Shown: positions 22,901-31,303 of the stretch, piece by piece
Layout: the number at the start of each line of letters is the position of its first letter
Numbering within the stretch: position 1 is the stretch's first letter
NCBI GenBank assembly: GCA_937920345.1
Contig: CALGVA010000033.1
Span: 1-36,351 of the forward strand
Length of the DNA stretch: 36,351 bases
Source of the DNA: an uncultured Lachnospiraceae bacterium
GTDB taxonomy: Bacteria; Bacillota; Clostridia; Lachnospirales; Lachnospiraceae
Direction: 5' to 3'
Notes under the pieces: model-generated
What the model was told of the DNA's origin: nothing
The model's input: the letters and a program-made list of their open reading frames with translations, nothing else
The model's database searches: none
Translations under genes and position numbers: made by a program

Positions 22901-24166
22901 ACCAATGAAACTGTCGTATATATATCGCTGCAGGAGGATAAAGAGAAAGACAATCTGGTAATCGCACGGGAGATTCAGCAGAATATTGCAGATATTCTTA
23001 AGGAAAGTGAAGCGGAGGCGGCGATTGAGACTTCTACGATGGATATGAGCGCCCTTGGCGGCAGCGGTGTGTCCATCCAGATCAAAGGACGGGAATTAGA
23101 TACGTTACAGGAGATCGCGAAAGATATCGCGGCGATCGTGGAAGGCGTGGAGGGCACCACGGAGGTGTCGGATGGTCTGGAGGAGGCGACGGGAGAACTG
23201 CGTATTCTGATCGACCGGGATCAGGCGATCGAACACGGTCTGACCGTTGCACAGGTTTTCCAGCAGATACAGGCGAAACTGGCAGACGCTTCCAGCGCGA
23301 CCACACTGGAAACTGAGATAGAAGAGTACAGCGTATACGTCAGACATGCCAGGGATATTGAACTGACGAGAGCGCTGGTAAAAGATCTGGAACTGGACCG
23401 GACGAAGCAGGACGGAACCAAGGAGAAGATCAGGCTTTCGGATATCGCTGTTTTTGAGAGCACGGAGGCGCCCAAGGCTGTTAACCGTGTCGATCAGACA
23501 AGATATATCTCTGTGTCGGCGGCCGTGGCGGAGGGCTATAATATCGGATTCGTATCGGCAGACGTGGAGGAGGCTCTGCGAGGCTATGACATGCCAAGCG
23601 GCTACAGTTATACGATGAGCGGTGAGAATGAGACGATTAATGATGCGATGGAACAGGTATTCCTTATGCTTGTGCTCGCGCTGATCTTTATGTATCTGAT
23701 CATGGTGGCGCAGTTCCAGTCATTGTTATCGCCGTTTATCATCATGTTCACCATTCCGCTTGCGTTTACGGGGGGATTCCTGGGGCTGTATGTCAGCGGC
23801 AGTGAGGTGAGCGTGATCGCGCTGATCGGTTTCGTCATGCTGTCCGGTATCATCGTAAATAACGGTATCGTGCTGGTGGACTACATCAATCAGCTTCGCG
23901 AAAGCGGCATGGAGAAAAGAGAGGCTATTATCACAGCGGGCAGGACGAGAATAAGACCGGTGCTGATGACGGCGCTGACTACGATTCTGGCGCTGAGTAC
24001 GATGGCATTCAGTGACGATATGGGGGCGGATATGTCGAAACCGATGTCCGTTGTTACGATCGGCGGACTGGTTTACGGTACGCTGCTGACACTGATTGTA
24101 ATCCCTTGTATCTATGATATCTTTATGCGCAGGAAGGATAAAGCCCGTGACGCAGAGGAGGAATAA
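19931..24166 (+). CDS. RND-family transporter with large coiled-coil insertion
   Basis: The 1411-residue protein belongs to the RND efflux superfamily (AcrB/HAE-like), exporting small molecules with the proton gradient. Start ATG 19931 follows GGAAGAGGAG. It begins LGKFSVKKPYTVLVAVILVIVL (first membrane helix) and continues with a porter domain, two sets of membrane helices (about 700-880 and 1230-1395) and the helix-4 relay motif GVGMLVDNSIVVIEN. Between about residues 193 and 587, where Gram-negative pumps have only a short stretch, lies an insertion of heptad repeats (QELADGKQEV, EELAKARTEL and similar) flanking a small globular part. In a cell without outer membrane it may replace the adaptor and reach through the wall. 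The TetR gene starts directly after the stop. Confidence 0.88.
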   Translation: MLGKFSVKKPYTVLVAVILVIVLGVVSFMKMSTDLLPNISLPYVIVMTPYPGASPETVEMVVTKPVEASMATVSNIEGISSVSSENYSTVILEFAQSADMNAVSLEIRENLDQIKSYWDDSVGSPIIMKLNPDMLPVMIAAVGNTEMSDAQVSEMTQNLVIPELESIEGVASASATGLFEESVNVIIRQEKIDAINEQVFAYIDEEMKDAEQELADGKQEVYDGQEELAKARTELEESKQELVDSEQELADSTKEIEDNKQKLQDGKNEIAENKSKLEEGKQELTNKKSETTAQLAAAETKILTAKTELEATKMHLTLEIATARATIEGAQKGIDQINEGIEKYNEAKQAVDGIDTLVTTLDSVPSQDMTVENILPMLPAGTLETIAQLLQMEAGDISGMTVGALKAALVSVKDAMNAAIEAMGGEEGIAALESQKAELETTVQMQTAAVSAMQSQLKTIEDNIASLDKALDQLYAGNLTAAIEFANAQTTISVGEMQLNAAETQLEASEKQLEAGEEQLEAGREQIASAWEQIKDGEEQLNDSAEQLKDALQQILDGEEELEEAREDAYDQADMNGILTVDTVKSLLAAQNFSMPAGYVTEEGIDYLVRVGDKPADIEELKKMPLINPEMDGVDIITLGDVADVFMTDNADEIYANVNGAPGIMITIQKQTGYSTGDVSDRILDKFEALKAENEDLILITLMDQGIYIDLVMDSIINNVLFGAILAVLILIIFLKDWRPTAVVACSIPVSLITAIVCMYFSGVTLNVISLSGLALGVGMLVDNSIVVIENIFRMRSEGYSAKEAAVQGAGEVAGAILASTLTTVCVFLPIVFTEGIVRQLFVDLGLTIAYSLFASLLIALTVVPAMSAGMFSRVQPKKEGRIFGSLMKGYGRVLELALRFKPVVLIMVVVLLVVSAAASFSRGTAFMPEMDSTQITMTLTLPKDTPLSETADVTDEVMDRLMQMEEVVDVGAMASSSSLSMLSGGGNVSTNETVVYISLQEDKEKDNLVIAREIQQNIADILKESEAEAAIETSTMDMSALGGSGVSIQIKGRELDTLQEIAKDIAAIVEGVEGTTEVSDGLEEATGELRILIDRDQAIEHGLTVAQVFQQIQAKLADASSATTLETEIEEYSVYVRHARDIELTRALVKDLELDRTKQDGTKEKIRLSDIAVFESTEAPKAVNRVDQTRYISVSAAVAEGYNIGFVSADVEEALRGYDMPSGYSYTMSGENETINDAMEQVFLMLVLALIFMYLIMVAQFQSLLSPFIIMFTIPLAFTGGFLGLYVSGSEVSVIALIGFVMLSGIIVNNGIVLVDYINQLRESGMEKREAIITAGRTRIRPVLMTALTTILALSTMAFSDDMGADMSKPMSVVTIGGLVYGTLLTLIVIPCIYDIFMRRKDKARDAEEE

Positions 24167-24832
24167 ATGCCGTTGACTGCAGAAAAGAATAGAAGGATGA
24201 TAACAATGAATCACGAATATCAACCGAAAGAAAAGGCTATTTATCAGGCGGTGCTGGCGCTTTTTGAAGAGGGGGCCGACATCAATAATATTACCGTGGC
24301 GGAGATTACCGGAAGAGCCGGCATCGGCAAGGGCACCGCTTATGAATATTTTTCAGGGAAAGAAGAGATGATTGCGAAGGCATTTTTCTATAACGGAGAG
24401 ATGTTCTGCAGGCAGTTATACGATGGCGTGTGCGGGGAACGGACCCTTAGTGATAAGGTCAATTATGTACTGCTTGCGATGGAACGGCAGATGACGAAGA
24501 CGAACTGTGTATTCCGCCTGATGCATATGATGGCGGATAATTCTCCGGTCAGCGGCTGGATCAGAAGGCTGCTGCAGGAGAAGAAGGAACTGGGAGTCGT
24601 GCCGGCGGAAGACGTGATCAGAAAAGTGCTGGAAGATGAATTAGGCGGCAGGACAGTACCGTCCGAGGATAAAATGAAATATTTAATGCTCAGTATTTAC
24701 TCTAAGATTTTCTGTTATGGTATGCTTCTAAATGATGATAAATATCAACAGGAAGAACAGCGGGCGGTGATGCGTGGTCTGGTCAATCGGGGTATATGCA
24801 GGGAAGTGGAGGAAATCTTTGCATCATTCTGA
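24167..24832 (+). CDS. TetR-family repressor
   Basis: The 221-residue protein has a TetR-type helix-turn-helix near the N-terminus (about residues 22-68: ITVAEITGRAGIGKGTAYEYF, then GKEEMI), followed by an all-helical ligand-binding part. The ATG abuts the RND stop codon (TAA-ATG) and is preceded by GGAGGAATAA inside the end of that gene, which indicates translational coupling; a later ATG at 24206 also has a purine-rich site. It should bind the palindrome at 19846-19865 and repress its own operon until the pump's substrate appears. The gene is followed by a strong terminator. Ligand unknown. Confidence 0.88.
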   Translation: MPLTAEKNRRMITMNHEYQPKEKAIYQAVLALFEEGADINNITVAEITGRAGIGKGTAYEYFSGKEEMIAKAFFYNGEMFCRQLYDGVCGERTLSDKVNYVLLAMERQMTKTNCVFRLMHMMADNSPVSGWIRRLLQEKKELGVVPAEDVIRKVLEDELGGRTVPSEDKMKYLMLSIYSKIFCYGMLLNDDKYQQEEQRAVMRGLVNRGICREVEEIFASF

Positions 24833-24858
24833 AGATATGCCTCCTTCGTGAAGATGTG

Positions 24859-24908
24859 CCTCCTCCGTGAAGATACGGGTCAGGATATCTTCGCGGGGGA
24901 GGTCTTTT
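24859..24908 (+). terminator. Rho-independent terminator of the RND/TetR operon
   Basis: A 17-bp stem joins 24859-24875 (CCTCCTCCGTGAAGATA) to 24886-24902 with two G-T pairs, and TCTTTTTG follows. The sequence just upstream (about 24832-24850) is a near copy of the 5' arm, so the 3' arm has two possible partners. Confidence 0.8.
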
Positions 24909-25103
24909 TGTTTCACACGAAAGTGTATTCTGTGTATCTTTGTCCTTCTTTCAGGAAATGAAATCGGAAACTCAGGGAAACTAAGTTGTATATTTTCTAC
25001 AAAATTTTTGATAATTAGAAATATTAACCCAAAAAATATATTCTTTGCACAAATACAGGAAATATAAATTGTAAAATTAGTGCAAAAAATCGGGAAAACG
25101 GTT

Positions 25104-25116
25104 ACTTAAATTAAGT
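25104..25116. promoter_or_regulatory. Palindrome upstream of the starch-locus promoter
   Basis: ACTTAAATTAAGT is a perfect 13-bp palindrome that ends on the base before the -35 at 25117. Wider bases (ACGG...CCGT) add partial symmetry. It could be an operator for the LacI-family protein at 31304, but it lacks the central CG typical of many LacI/CcpA sites, so this is only a guess. Confidence 0.4.
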
Positions 25117-25145
25117 TTGCCGTAAGGAAACCTCGATGATACACT
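25117..25145 (+). promoter_or_regulatory. Probable promoter of the maltodextrin/starch operon
   Basis: TTGCCG (25117-25122) and TACACT (25140-25145) are 17 bp apart, each with four or five matches to consensus. No other clear promoter is seen up to 32317, and gaps between the genes are short, so this one likely drives the whole operon. Confidence 0.5.
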
Positions 25146-25199
25146 TTCCTTGTAAGCACAAAAGCATGAAATACAAACAAGCGATAAGGAGGTTTTATT

Positions 25200-26423
25200 A
25201 TGGTAAAAGCAGTGAAAAGACTTACATGGCTGATCTGCACGTTTGCAATGGCGCTGGTTCTGATTAAGCCCGTGAGCGTAAATGCGGAGGAAGAGCGGTC
25301 GGCGGTTTATGTACAGGTTCCCGCGGATTGGGATGCCCCCTGTGTCTGGGCATGGGATGAGGACGGCAATAATGCATTCGAAGCGTGGCCGGGTGGAGAG
25401 ACAGAGGCGGATGCAGATAATGAAGGATGGTATTATATATGGATACCCTCATGGGCGGATCACGTGATCGTCAACGCTAACGAAGGCAGCGTGCAGACGG
25501 GAGAACTGGTTCTGGAAGGTGGTAACGCGTGGATCACCGTGGAAGATGCAGAAAATGCCGCGGTGTCTTACGAGGCTCTGACGAAGGGGGATATTCCGGA
25601 ATATGTGGAGAAGTTTGAGATTCATGTAGATGTTCCGGACAGCTGGGAAGCTCCTTGTCTGTGGGCATGGTCGGCACCGGATGGCACGAACGCGTTTGCG
25701 GCATGGCCGGGAGAGGCATTCAAACAGGGAGAAGACGGCTGGTATACGGGCAAGGCGCCTGTCTGGGTTAATTCTGTTATTGTGAACGCCAACGAGGGTT
25801 CGGTTCAGACAGAGGATATTGCCATAGATCCCGCCGAGTTATGGATCACGGTGGAAGAGGACGGCAGCTTCGAGTTCAGCTATGACGATCCGAATGCGGT
25901 AAGCGCGCCTGACATTCATGTGAACGTGCAGGCTCCGGCTGACTGGGAAGCACCCTGTCTGTGGGCGTGGTCGGCACCGGACGGTACGAATGCGTTCGCG
26001 GCGTGGCCGGGAGAACCGTTTGCGGCAGGGGAAGAAGGCTGGCTGACACTGTCGGTGCCGGGCTGGATCAACTCCGTGATCGTAAACGGCAGTGAAGGCA
26101 GCGTGCAGACGACGGATATTTCTGTGGAGACGGGCAAAGATATCTGGCTGGTTGTGACGGGGCCGGAAGCGTATGAGGTATTCTACGAAAAGCCCGCGGA
26201 TGCAGCGGCGGTGAGCAATGAAGAGGCGGCAGGCGATACGGAAGCTGCGGATGCAGGAGAGACTACAGATCAGACGCAGGCCGCGACGAATGCGGACACG
26301 ACGGCGGATACACAGACAACGGGTACAGGCCTTGGCACAGGCGTTATTGTCCTGATTGTGGTCGTATGTGCTGTGGCTGCGGCAGTGGCAGTTTATGCTG
26401 TGAAGAAAAGAAAGAAAGCATAA
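25200..26423 (+). CDS. Membrane-anchored protein with three CBM26-like starch-binding repeats
   Basis: The 407-residue protein has a signal peptide (1-29, cut near VNAEE), then three similar modules (about 31-120, 138-225 and 236-325), each with W-x-APC-x-WAW, AWPG, GW and VIVNxxEGSVQT. These match the CBM26 starch-binding pattern. A Thr/Ala-rich, low-complexity linker follows, and a membrane helix (VIVLIVVVCAVAAAVAVYAV) with a basic KKRKKA tail anchors the C-terminus; there is no LPxTG motif. It likely holds starch or maltodextrin at the cell surface for the nearby transporter. The gene is first in the operon, with AAGGAGG upstream. No catalytic domain is present. Confidence 0.8.
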   Translation: MVKAVKRLTWLICTFAMALVLIKPVSVNAEEERSAVYVQVPADWDAPCVWAWDEDGNNAFEAWPGGETEADADNEGWYYIWIPSWADHVIVNANEGSVQTGELVLEGGNAWITVEDAENAAVSYEALTKGDIPEYVEKFEIHVDVPDSWEAPCLWAWSAPDGTNAFAAWPGEAFKQGEDGWYTGKAPVWVNSVIVNANEGSVQTEDIAIDPAELWITVEEDGSFEFSYDDPNAVSAPDIHVNVQAPADWEAPCLWAWSAPDGTNAFAAWPGEPFAAGEEGWLTLSVPGWINSVIVNGSEGSVQTTDISVETGKDIWLVVTGPEAYEVFYEKPADAAAVSNEEAAGDTEAADAGETTDQTQAATNADTTADTQTTGTGLGTGVIVLIVVVCAVAAAVAVYAVKKRKKA

Positions 26424-26459
26424 AAGAAATGTAATTTGAGTCAGAGCTGGGGGATTATA

Positions 26460-27680
26460 ATGAAAAAAATTATAACACTTTTATTATCGGTCACAATGCT
26501 GGCGGGACTGTTATGCGGCTGCGGCGCGCAGCGACCGTCCCTGACAGAAGAAGAAAAGAATACGATTGTGATCTGGCATGATAAAGAAGAGGCGGTGTCC
26601 GGAGCGTTGCTCGAAGAACTAAAGACATTGGTTCCCGATGTGACCGTGCAGATGGAATATAAGAGTAATCTGACGGAAGCACTTAAAATGGTGGGAAATG
26701 ATCCGAAGGCGGCGCCGGACATGTACTTCTTCGCCCATGATAAGATCGGCGTCTACGCGGAAATGGGTATCCTGGCGCCGATCACCGACCTTATAGACAG
26801 ACAGGCGTTAGACGCCGCATACGTGCCGATGACGCTTGACGCGGCAGTCTATAAGGGAGAGATTTATCAATTACCGGTTTATTTTGAAACGCTGCTTTTT
26901 ATGTATAATCGTCGGTATATGGCAGATGAGGCTGTTCCGGATACGACAGAGAAGCTGTACGCCTACATGGAAGAGAAGACCCACGGCGGGCATTATGGAT
27001 TCGTGGAGCAGCACAGTACGGCATATTACAGTGCCGGATGGATTCATGGTTTCGACGGCTATATTATGGACGGAGACGGCAAGGTGGGGCTGAGTATGCC
27101 GGAGACGGTCGCGGCGCTGGAATATCATAAGAAATTCGTGGAACTGATGCCGGGTGAGAGCGAATATGCCACGGTGAACACTCTCTTTCAGGAGGGCAAA
27201 GCGCACGCAACCATCGGCGGACCATGGCTGGTGTCAGCGGCACGGGCTTCGGGAATGGATCTGGGAATCGCTGCCATGCCGGTCATAGATGAAACACAGA
27301 TTCCGATCTCTCCGTATATGGGCGTGCAGGGCGTACAAGTGTTAAAGTATGCGGCAGAGAACAAGACGGAGGCGGCTAGAAAAGTACTGCAGGCGCTGAT
27401 GCAGCCATCGGTGGGTGTCGCGCTTGCCAGGGTCAGCGGCTGTGCGCCGGCAGTGGAAGCATGTTATGAAGAGGAAGCGGTGGCTTCCGATGATGTGGTG
27501 ATGGCGATGCGGGCGACGGCAGAAAACACGATTCCGATGCCAAACCGTCCGGAGATGGATATCATGTGGACGGTGGCAGCAGATCTGCTCGTAAATATCA
27601 ACATGAGCGGGCTGGATGTGACGGAAAGCTGTAATGCGGCACAGCAGAATGCGGAAGAATTGATTAAGAAGATGCAGTAA
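26460..27680 (+). CDS. Maltodextrin-type ABC transporter solute-binding lipoprotein
   Basis: The 406-residue protein has a lipoprotein signal (LCGC, lipidated Cys21) and the layout of MalE-type binding proteins: IVIWHDKEEAVSGALLEEL near the start, then APDMYFFAHDKIGVYAEMGILAPITD, and a C-terminal PNRPEMDIMWTVA region before final helices. ATG 26460 is chosen because the signal peptide starts there and GGGGG lies 7 bp upstream. It should capture maltodextrins released outside the cell and hand them to the two permeases encoded next. The family is well matched; the exact sugar is inferred from the GH13 enzyme and starch-binding protein in the same operon. Confidence 0.88.
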   Translation: MKKIITLLLSVTMLAGLLCGCGAQRPSLTEEEKNTIVIWHDKEEAVSGALLEELKTLVPDVTVQMEYKSNLTEALKMVGNDPKAAPDMYFFAHDKIGVYAEMGILAPITDLIDRQALDAAYVPMTLDAAVYKGEIYQLPVYFETLLFMYNRRYMADEAVPDTTEKLYAYMEEKTHGGHYGFVEQHSTAYYSAGWIHGFDGYIMDGDGKVGLSMPETVAALEYHKKFVELMPGESEYATVNTLFQEGKAHATIGGPWLVSAARASGMDLGIAAMPVIDETQIPISPYMGVQGVQVLKYAAENKTEAARKVLQALMQPSVGVALARVSGCAPAVEACYEEEAVASDDVVMAMRATAENTIPMPNRPEMDIMWTVAADLLVNINMSGLDVTESCNAAQQNAEELIKKMQ

Positions 27681-27711
27681 CAGCATGCTTCCCGAAATCA
27701 TGGAGGTTGGT

Positions 27712-28626
27712 TTGAACATCATGAAAAAAACAGATACGAAGAAGAAAAACAGTACATTGTTTTCCTATCTGTGGTCGGCACCGTCCCTGCTCCTGATCAG
27801 TCTGATCGTCATATTCCCGATCGTCTATACGGGATATATATCTTTGACCAATATGAATGTATATCATTGGTTTACGTATGATCTGATCGGATTGGATAAC
27901 TATAAGGAAGCGCTTCTGGTATTCGACAGCGGGTTCCTGTCGGCACTCATACTGACCGTTGTCTGGACGGCGGTCAATATGATTTTGCAGCTGGTGATTG
28001 CGTATGTGCTGGCAAGTTTACTGAATACCAACGGGCTGAAACTGCGAAACGGGTACAGGACGCTGCTTATTTTTCCCTGGGCTATGCCGGGATATGTGTC
28101 CATACTGTTGTGGAAAACGGGAATGTTTAACTCCCAGTTCGGGCTGCTGAATCAGTGGATGGAGAGATTGGGTTTATCACCGGTCAGATGGCTTGCGGAC
28201 GACGTGTCGGCGTTTATCTGCTGCACGGTGGTCAATCTGTGGCTGGCACTGCCCTTTATGATTACGATCATAGACGGTGCGCTGCAGAGTGTGGACCGGA
28301 GCTATTATGAGAGCGCGCTGTTAGACGGCGCGGGTTTCTGGCAGAGGACATGGTATATTACCATTCCGGCAATCAGACCCATAATCGCACCGTCCGTCGT
28401 GATTACGATCTTTACGACTTTTAAACAGTTTGACGTGATCTATCTGATGACACAGCAGGCAGGCGCTAAAACCGGAGCCCACATTCACACGATCCTGACC
28501 TATGCATACGAGAATGCTTTTATTACGAATAATTACGGATACAGTTCAGCTGTGTCGATGATTATCTTCGTGCTTCTAATCGTGTTCTCCTGTGCGATCA
28601 ATATGAAACCGAAGGAGGAGTCCTGA
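27712..28626 (+). CDS. Maltodextrin-type ABC permease, MalF-like
   Basis: This is a membrane permease of about 304 residues with six predicted helices and the EAA-type loop ESALLDGAGFWQRTWYITIPAIRP that contacts the ATPase. It lacks the long periplasmic loop of enteric MalF, as usual in Gram-positives. GGAGG at 27702 favours a TTG start at 27712 (5 bp spacing); the ATG at 27721 (MKKTDTKKK) is three codons later and is the alternative. The stop overlaps the next gene's ATG by one base (TGATG), so the two permeases are coupled. No ABC ATPase gene is in this cluster, so a shared MsmX-like ATPase from elsewhere is expected. Confidence 0.88.
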   Translation: MNIMKKTDTKKKNSTLFSYLWSAPSLLLISLIVIFPIVYTGYISLTNMNVYHWFTYDLIGLDNYKEALLVFDSGFLSALILTVVWTAVNMILQLVIAYVLASLLNTNGLKLRNGYRTLLIFPWAMPGYVSILLWKTGMFNSQFGLLNQWMERLGLSPVRWLADDVSAFICCTVVNLWLALPFMITIIDGALQSVDRSYYESALLDGAGFWQRTWYITIPAIRPIIAPSVVITIFTTFKQFDVIYLMTQQAGAKTGAHIHTILTYAYENAFITNNYGYSSAVSMIIFVLLIVFSCAINMKPKEES

Positions 28627-29471
28627 TGAAGCGCCCGAGAGGAAAACAGAATCTGAAGTTGTTTATAGTGAATTTGATCCTGATCCTGATATGTTTTATC
28701 ACGTTTATACCGATTTTGTATGCATTTTCCGTTTCTATCAATGAGCAGAACAGCCTGTTGGGATCTGATTTTTCTTTTATTCCCGGGCGGGTGACGATCG
28801 AGAATTACCGCCGGGTATTTACGGAAGAACCGGTGCTTATGTGGTTTCGCAACAGCCTGATTCTCGCGGTTTCTACCGTAGTGATTTCGCTCGGGACAGG
28901 GATTCCGGCCGCCTATATTTTTTCCAGAAGAAGGTTTCCGGGGAGAAATGCGATCTTACAGCTGTTGATCCTGCTGTATGCGTTTCCTTCGCTTCTGTCC
29001 ATGACGGCGCTGTATAAGCTGCTCAGTCCTATGGGGCTTATTAACACCAGAACCGGGCTGATTATTGTGTACACGGGTACGATGGCGGTGTTCGCGCTGT
29101 GGAATATGAAAGGATATTTCGACACCATTCCCGTTGAGATTGAGGAGTCGGCAATGATTGACGGAGCAGGCCCTGTCAGGATCGTATGCAGGATCGTCCT
29201 TCCGCTGGCGAAGCCGACGATCGCGGTGACGGCGATGATGGTGCTGATCTATGTGTGGAACGAGTATATTTTCGCGATTAATTTCATGACCGGTGAGAGT
29301 TCTTATACGCTGGCAGCAGGATTATACTCATTGCAGGCCAATGAGACAAGCGGCAGCTGGCCGGTGTTCTCCGCGGCTTCTCTGGTGGTGTCGCTGCCGA
29401 TTCTGGTTATATTCTTTGCGATGCAGCGCAACATGGCGTCAGGGCTTACATCGGGAGGCGTAAAAGGGTAG
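28626..29471 (+). CDS. Maltodextrin-type ABC permease, MalG-like
   Basis: The 281-residue protein has six membrane helices and the EAA loop EESAMIDGAGPVRIVCRIVLPLAKP that docks to the ATPase. It pairs with the MalF-like permease encoded just upstream to form the channel. The ribosome site (AAGGAGGAG) lies within the end of the upstream gene, and the start overlaps its stop codon. The last residues (ASGLTSGGVKG) match the usual end of the MalG family. The GH13 gene follows after 32 bp. Sequence is complete. Confidence 0.9.
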   Translation: MKRPRGKQNLKLFIVNLILILICFITFIPILYAFSVSINEQNSLLGSDFSFIPGRVTIENYRRVFTEEPVLMWFRNSLILAVSTVVISLGTGIPAAYIFSRRRFPGRNAILQLLILLYAFPSLLSMTALYKLLSPMGLINTRTGLIIVYTGTMAVFALWNMKGYFDTIPVEIEESAMIDGAGPVRIVCRIVLPLAKPTIAVTAMMVLIYVWNEYIFAINFMTGESSYTLAAGLYSLQANETSGSWPVFSAASLVVSLPILVIFFAMQRNMASGLTSGGVKG

Positions 29472-29503
29472 ACGGAAGAAAAGGAACATAAAGGGGGAAC
29501 ATA

Positions 29504-31246
29504 ATGAATAGAAGTGCGATACTGCATATTCCGATGTCGGAGTATGCTTACGGGATAGATGAGGAGCATGTGGCATTCAGACTCAGATGCGCGAGAGGAG
29601 ATCTGTATCAGTGCATTCTGCATTATGGAGACAGGGCGTGCAGGCAGACGCCGGTCATTTTTACGGCAAAAGAAATGAAAGTGAAGGCCTCCGATGAGTA
29701 TTTCGATTACTATGAAGTCGTGCTGGAACATCCGTATCAAAGAATCAACTACTACTTCGAACTGTTCTCGGAGACGGAGCACGTGCTGTATTACGGAGAC
29801 TGCTTTGCACAGGAATGCGTGGACGACAGATCGGAATACTACCAGTTCCCGTATAATCACAGGGCCGATCTTGTCACGCCGCCGGTATGGGCGAAGGATG
29901 CCGTGATCTACAATATTTTTCCGGACAGCTTCGCAACCGGCAGGGCATATCTTTCGGGAGAACCTGTGGAGAAAGAGATCGGCGGTGAGAAGGTCCGGGG
30001 GAAGCTTGGCGGTACGATCAGGGGCATTACGGAGAATGTCGGATATCTGAAAGAACTCGGTTTTAACGCTATCTATATCAATCCGGTTTTTGCGGCAGGG
30101 GAGTATCATAAATATGATCTGCTGGATTACTATCATATAGATCCGTGCTTCGGGACCAATGAAGAGTTTAAGGAACTTGTAGAACGCTATCATGAAAATG
30201 GAATGAAAGTGATCGTAGACGGTGTCTTCAATCATTGCGGCTGGCGTTTTTTTGCCTTTAACGACGTGGTGGAAAAAGGGGAAGATTCGCGTTACAAAGA
30301 CTGGTTTTACCGCCTGACATTTCCGGTGGTAAGACCTGATAGCGGCGAAACTTATCCGGCGTATGAATGCTTCGGATATGAACGCATGATGCCGAAACTT
30401 AACACGCAGAATCCGGAGGTGGAAGCGTATCTGTGCGACGTGTGCAGGTACTGGCTGCGGGAATACGGCATAGACGGCTGGCGCCTGGATGTGGCGAGTG
30501 AGGTGAACGATGCATTCTGGGAAAGCTTCTGCCGGGCGGCGAAGGAGGTTAATCCGGATGCAATCCTGATCGGGGAAGTGTGGGAGACGGCACGTCACTG
30601 GCTGGACGGCAGGAAGTTTGACTCTGCCATGAACTATGACTTCAGGAAACACTGCAGACGCTTCTTTGCCGAGCGGAGTATAGATGCCTATGAATTTGAC
30701 GGCAGGGTGACCCATATGCGGATGCGCTACCGGGAGCAGACCGTTTACGCACAGCTGAATCTGCTGGACAGCCATGACGTGAGCCGCTTTCTGTCTCTGT
30801 GTGAAGGGGATGAGAGAAGGTATAAACTGGCGGTGTTGTTCCAGATGACATTTCCGGGGATACCGTCTGTTTTCTACGGGGATGAAAAAGGCATAAACGG
30901 CACTTTAGAGGAAGAATACCGGGCGCCTATGCAGTGGGACAAGGAGGAAGATGATCTTTTTACATTCTATAAGAAGGCGATCCGGCTTCGACGGGATCAT
31001 GCGACGCTCCGACAGGGAGCATACCGTACACTGTGGGCCGGGCGGGGAAGCGGGTTGTACATATATGCAAGGGAAAAGGATTCTGATATAATAGTGATCG
31101 CAATGAATGTGAGCGACGAGCCGTGCAGTTTTCCAATGTGGGAGGCAGGTCAGGCCTTCCGGCGAGAAAATATTCTCTGGCAGTATGGAATGGAGAAACA
31201 GGGGCTCGCACCTATGGGCTGGATGGTGGCGCAGATCACAGGATAG
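29504..31246 (+). CDS. GH13 neopullulanase/cyclomaltodextrinase-type enzyme
   Basis: The 580-residue protein has an N-terminal CBM34-like domain (about 1-120), then a GH13 barrel starting AVIYNIFPDSFATG. Conserved regions are DGVFNH (239-244), GWRLDVASEV with nucleophile Asp329, LIGEVW with acid/base Glu358, and SHD with Asp425. The N-terminal domain and the missing signal peptide point to the GH13_20 group, which cuts maltodextrins, cyclodextrins or pullulan inside the cell. It should break down sugar imported by the ABC system. The ribosome site is AAGGGGGAA. A C-terminal beta domain (about 490-580) is present, so the enzyme seems complete. Exact specificity cannot be read from sequence. 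Confidence 0.9.
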   Translation: MNRSAILHIPMSEYAYGIDEEHVAFRLRCARGDLYQCILHYGDRACRQTPVIFTAKEMKVKASDEYFDYYEVVLEHPYQRINYYFELFSETEHVLYYGDCFAQECVDDRSEYYQFPYNHRADLVTPPVWAKDAVIYNIFPDSFATGRAYLSGEPVEKEIGGEKVRGKLGGTIRGITENVGYLKELGFNAIYINPVFAAGEYHKYDLLDYYHIDPCFGTNEEFKELVERYHENGMKVIVDGVFNHCGWRFFAFNDVVEKGEDSRYKDWFYRLTFPVVRPDSGETYPAYECFGYERMMPKLNTQNPEVEAYLCDVCRYWLREYGIDGWRLDVASEVNDAFWESFCRAAKEVNPDAILIGEVWETARHWLDGRKFDSAMNYDFRKHCRRFFAERSIDAYEFDGRVTHMRMRYREQTVYAQLNLLDSHDVSRFLSLCEGDERRYKLAVLFQMTFPGIPSVFYGDEKGINGTLEEEYRAPMQWDKEEDDLFTFYKKAIRLRRDHATLRQGAYRTLWAGRGSGLYIYAREKDSDIIVIAMNVSDEPCSFPMWEAGQAFRRENILWQYGMEKQGLAPMGWMVAQITG

Positions 31247-31303
31247 AATCTGTTTGTTTCAGGCGTCTATGACATAAATGTGAAAGGGAAAGGCAGAAAG
31301 CAG

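Larger units (their letters stand above)
24833..25199. other. Intergenic region: terminator, then starch-locus promoter
   Basis: This 367-bp gap starts with a twice-repeated TGAAGAT-x-TGCCTCC unit (19-bp period) that forms the 5' arm of the terminator at 24859-24908. An AT-rich middle part (24910-25090) shows no coding potential that I trust. The end holds a 13-bp palindrome and the promoter of the starch locus, with a leader of about 50 bases and an AAGGAGG ribosome site before the ATG at 25200. Confidence 0.6.

Noticed and set aside
18826..26452. Similar TTTGAGTC-x-GAGC-x-GGG strings near 18826 and 26435
   Set aside because: Two imperfect short matches in unrelated contexts; too weak to call a repeat element.
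29303..30775. 490-codon minus-strand open frame
   Set aside because: Antisense to the GH13 gene, whose catalytic motifs are clear; its own protein sequence has no recognisable domain.
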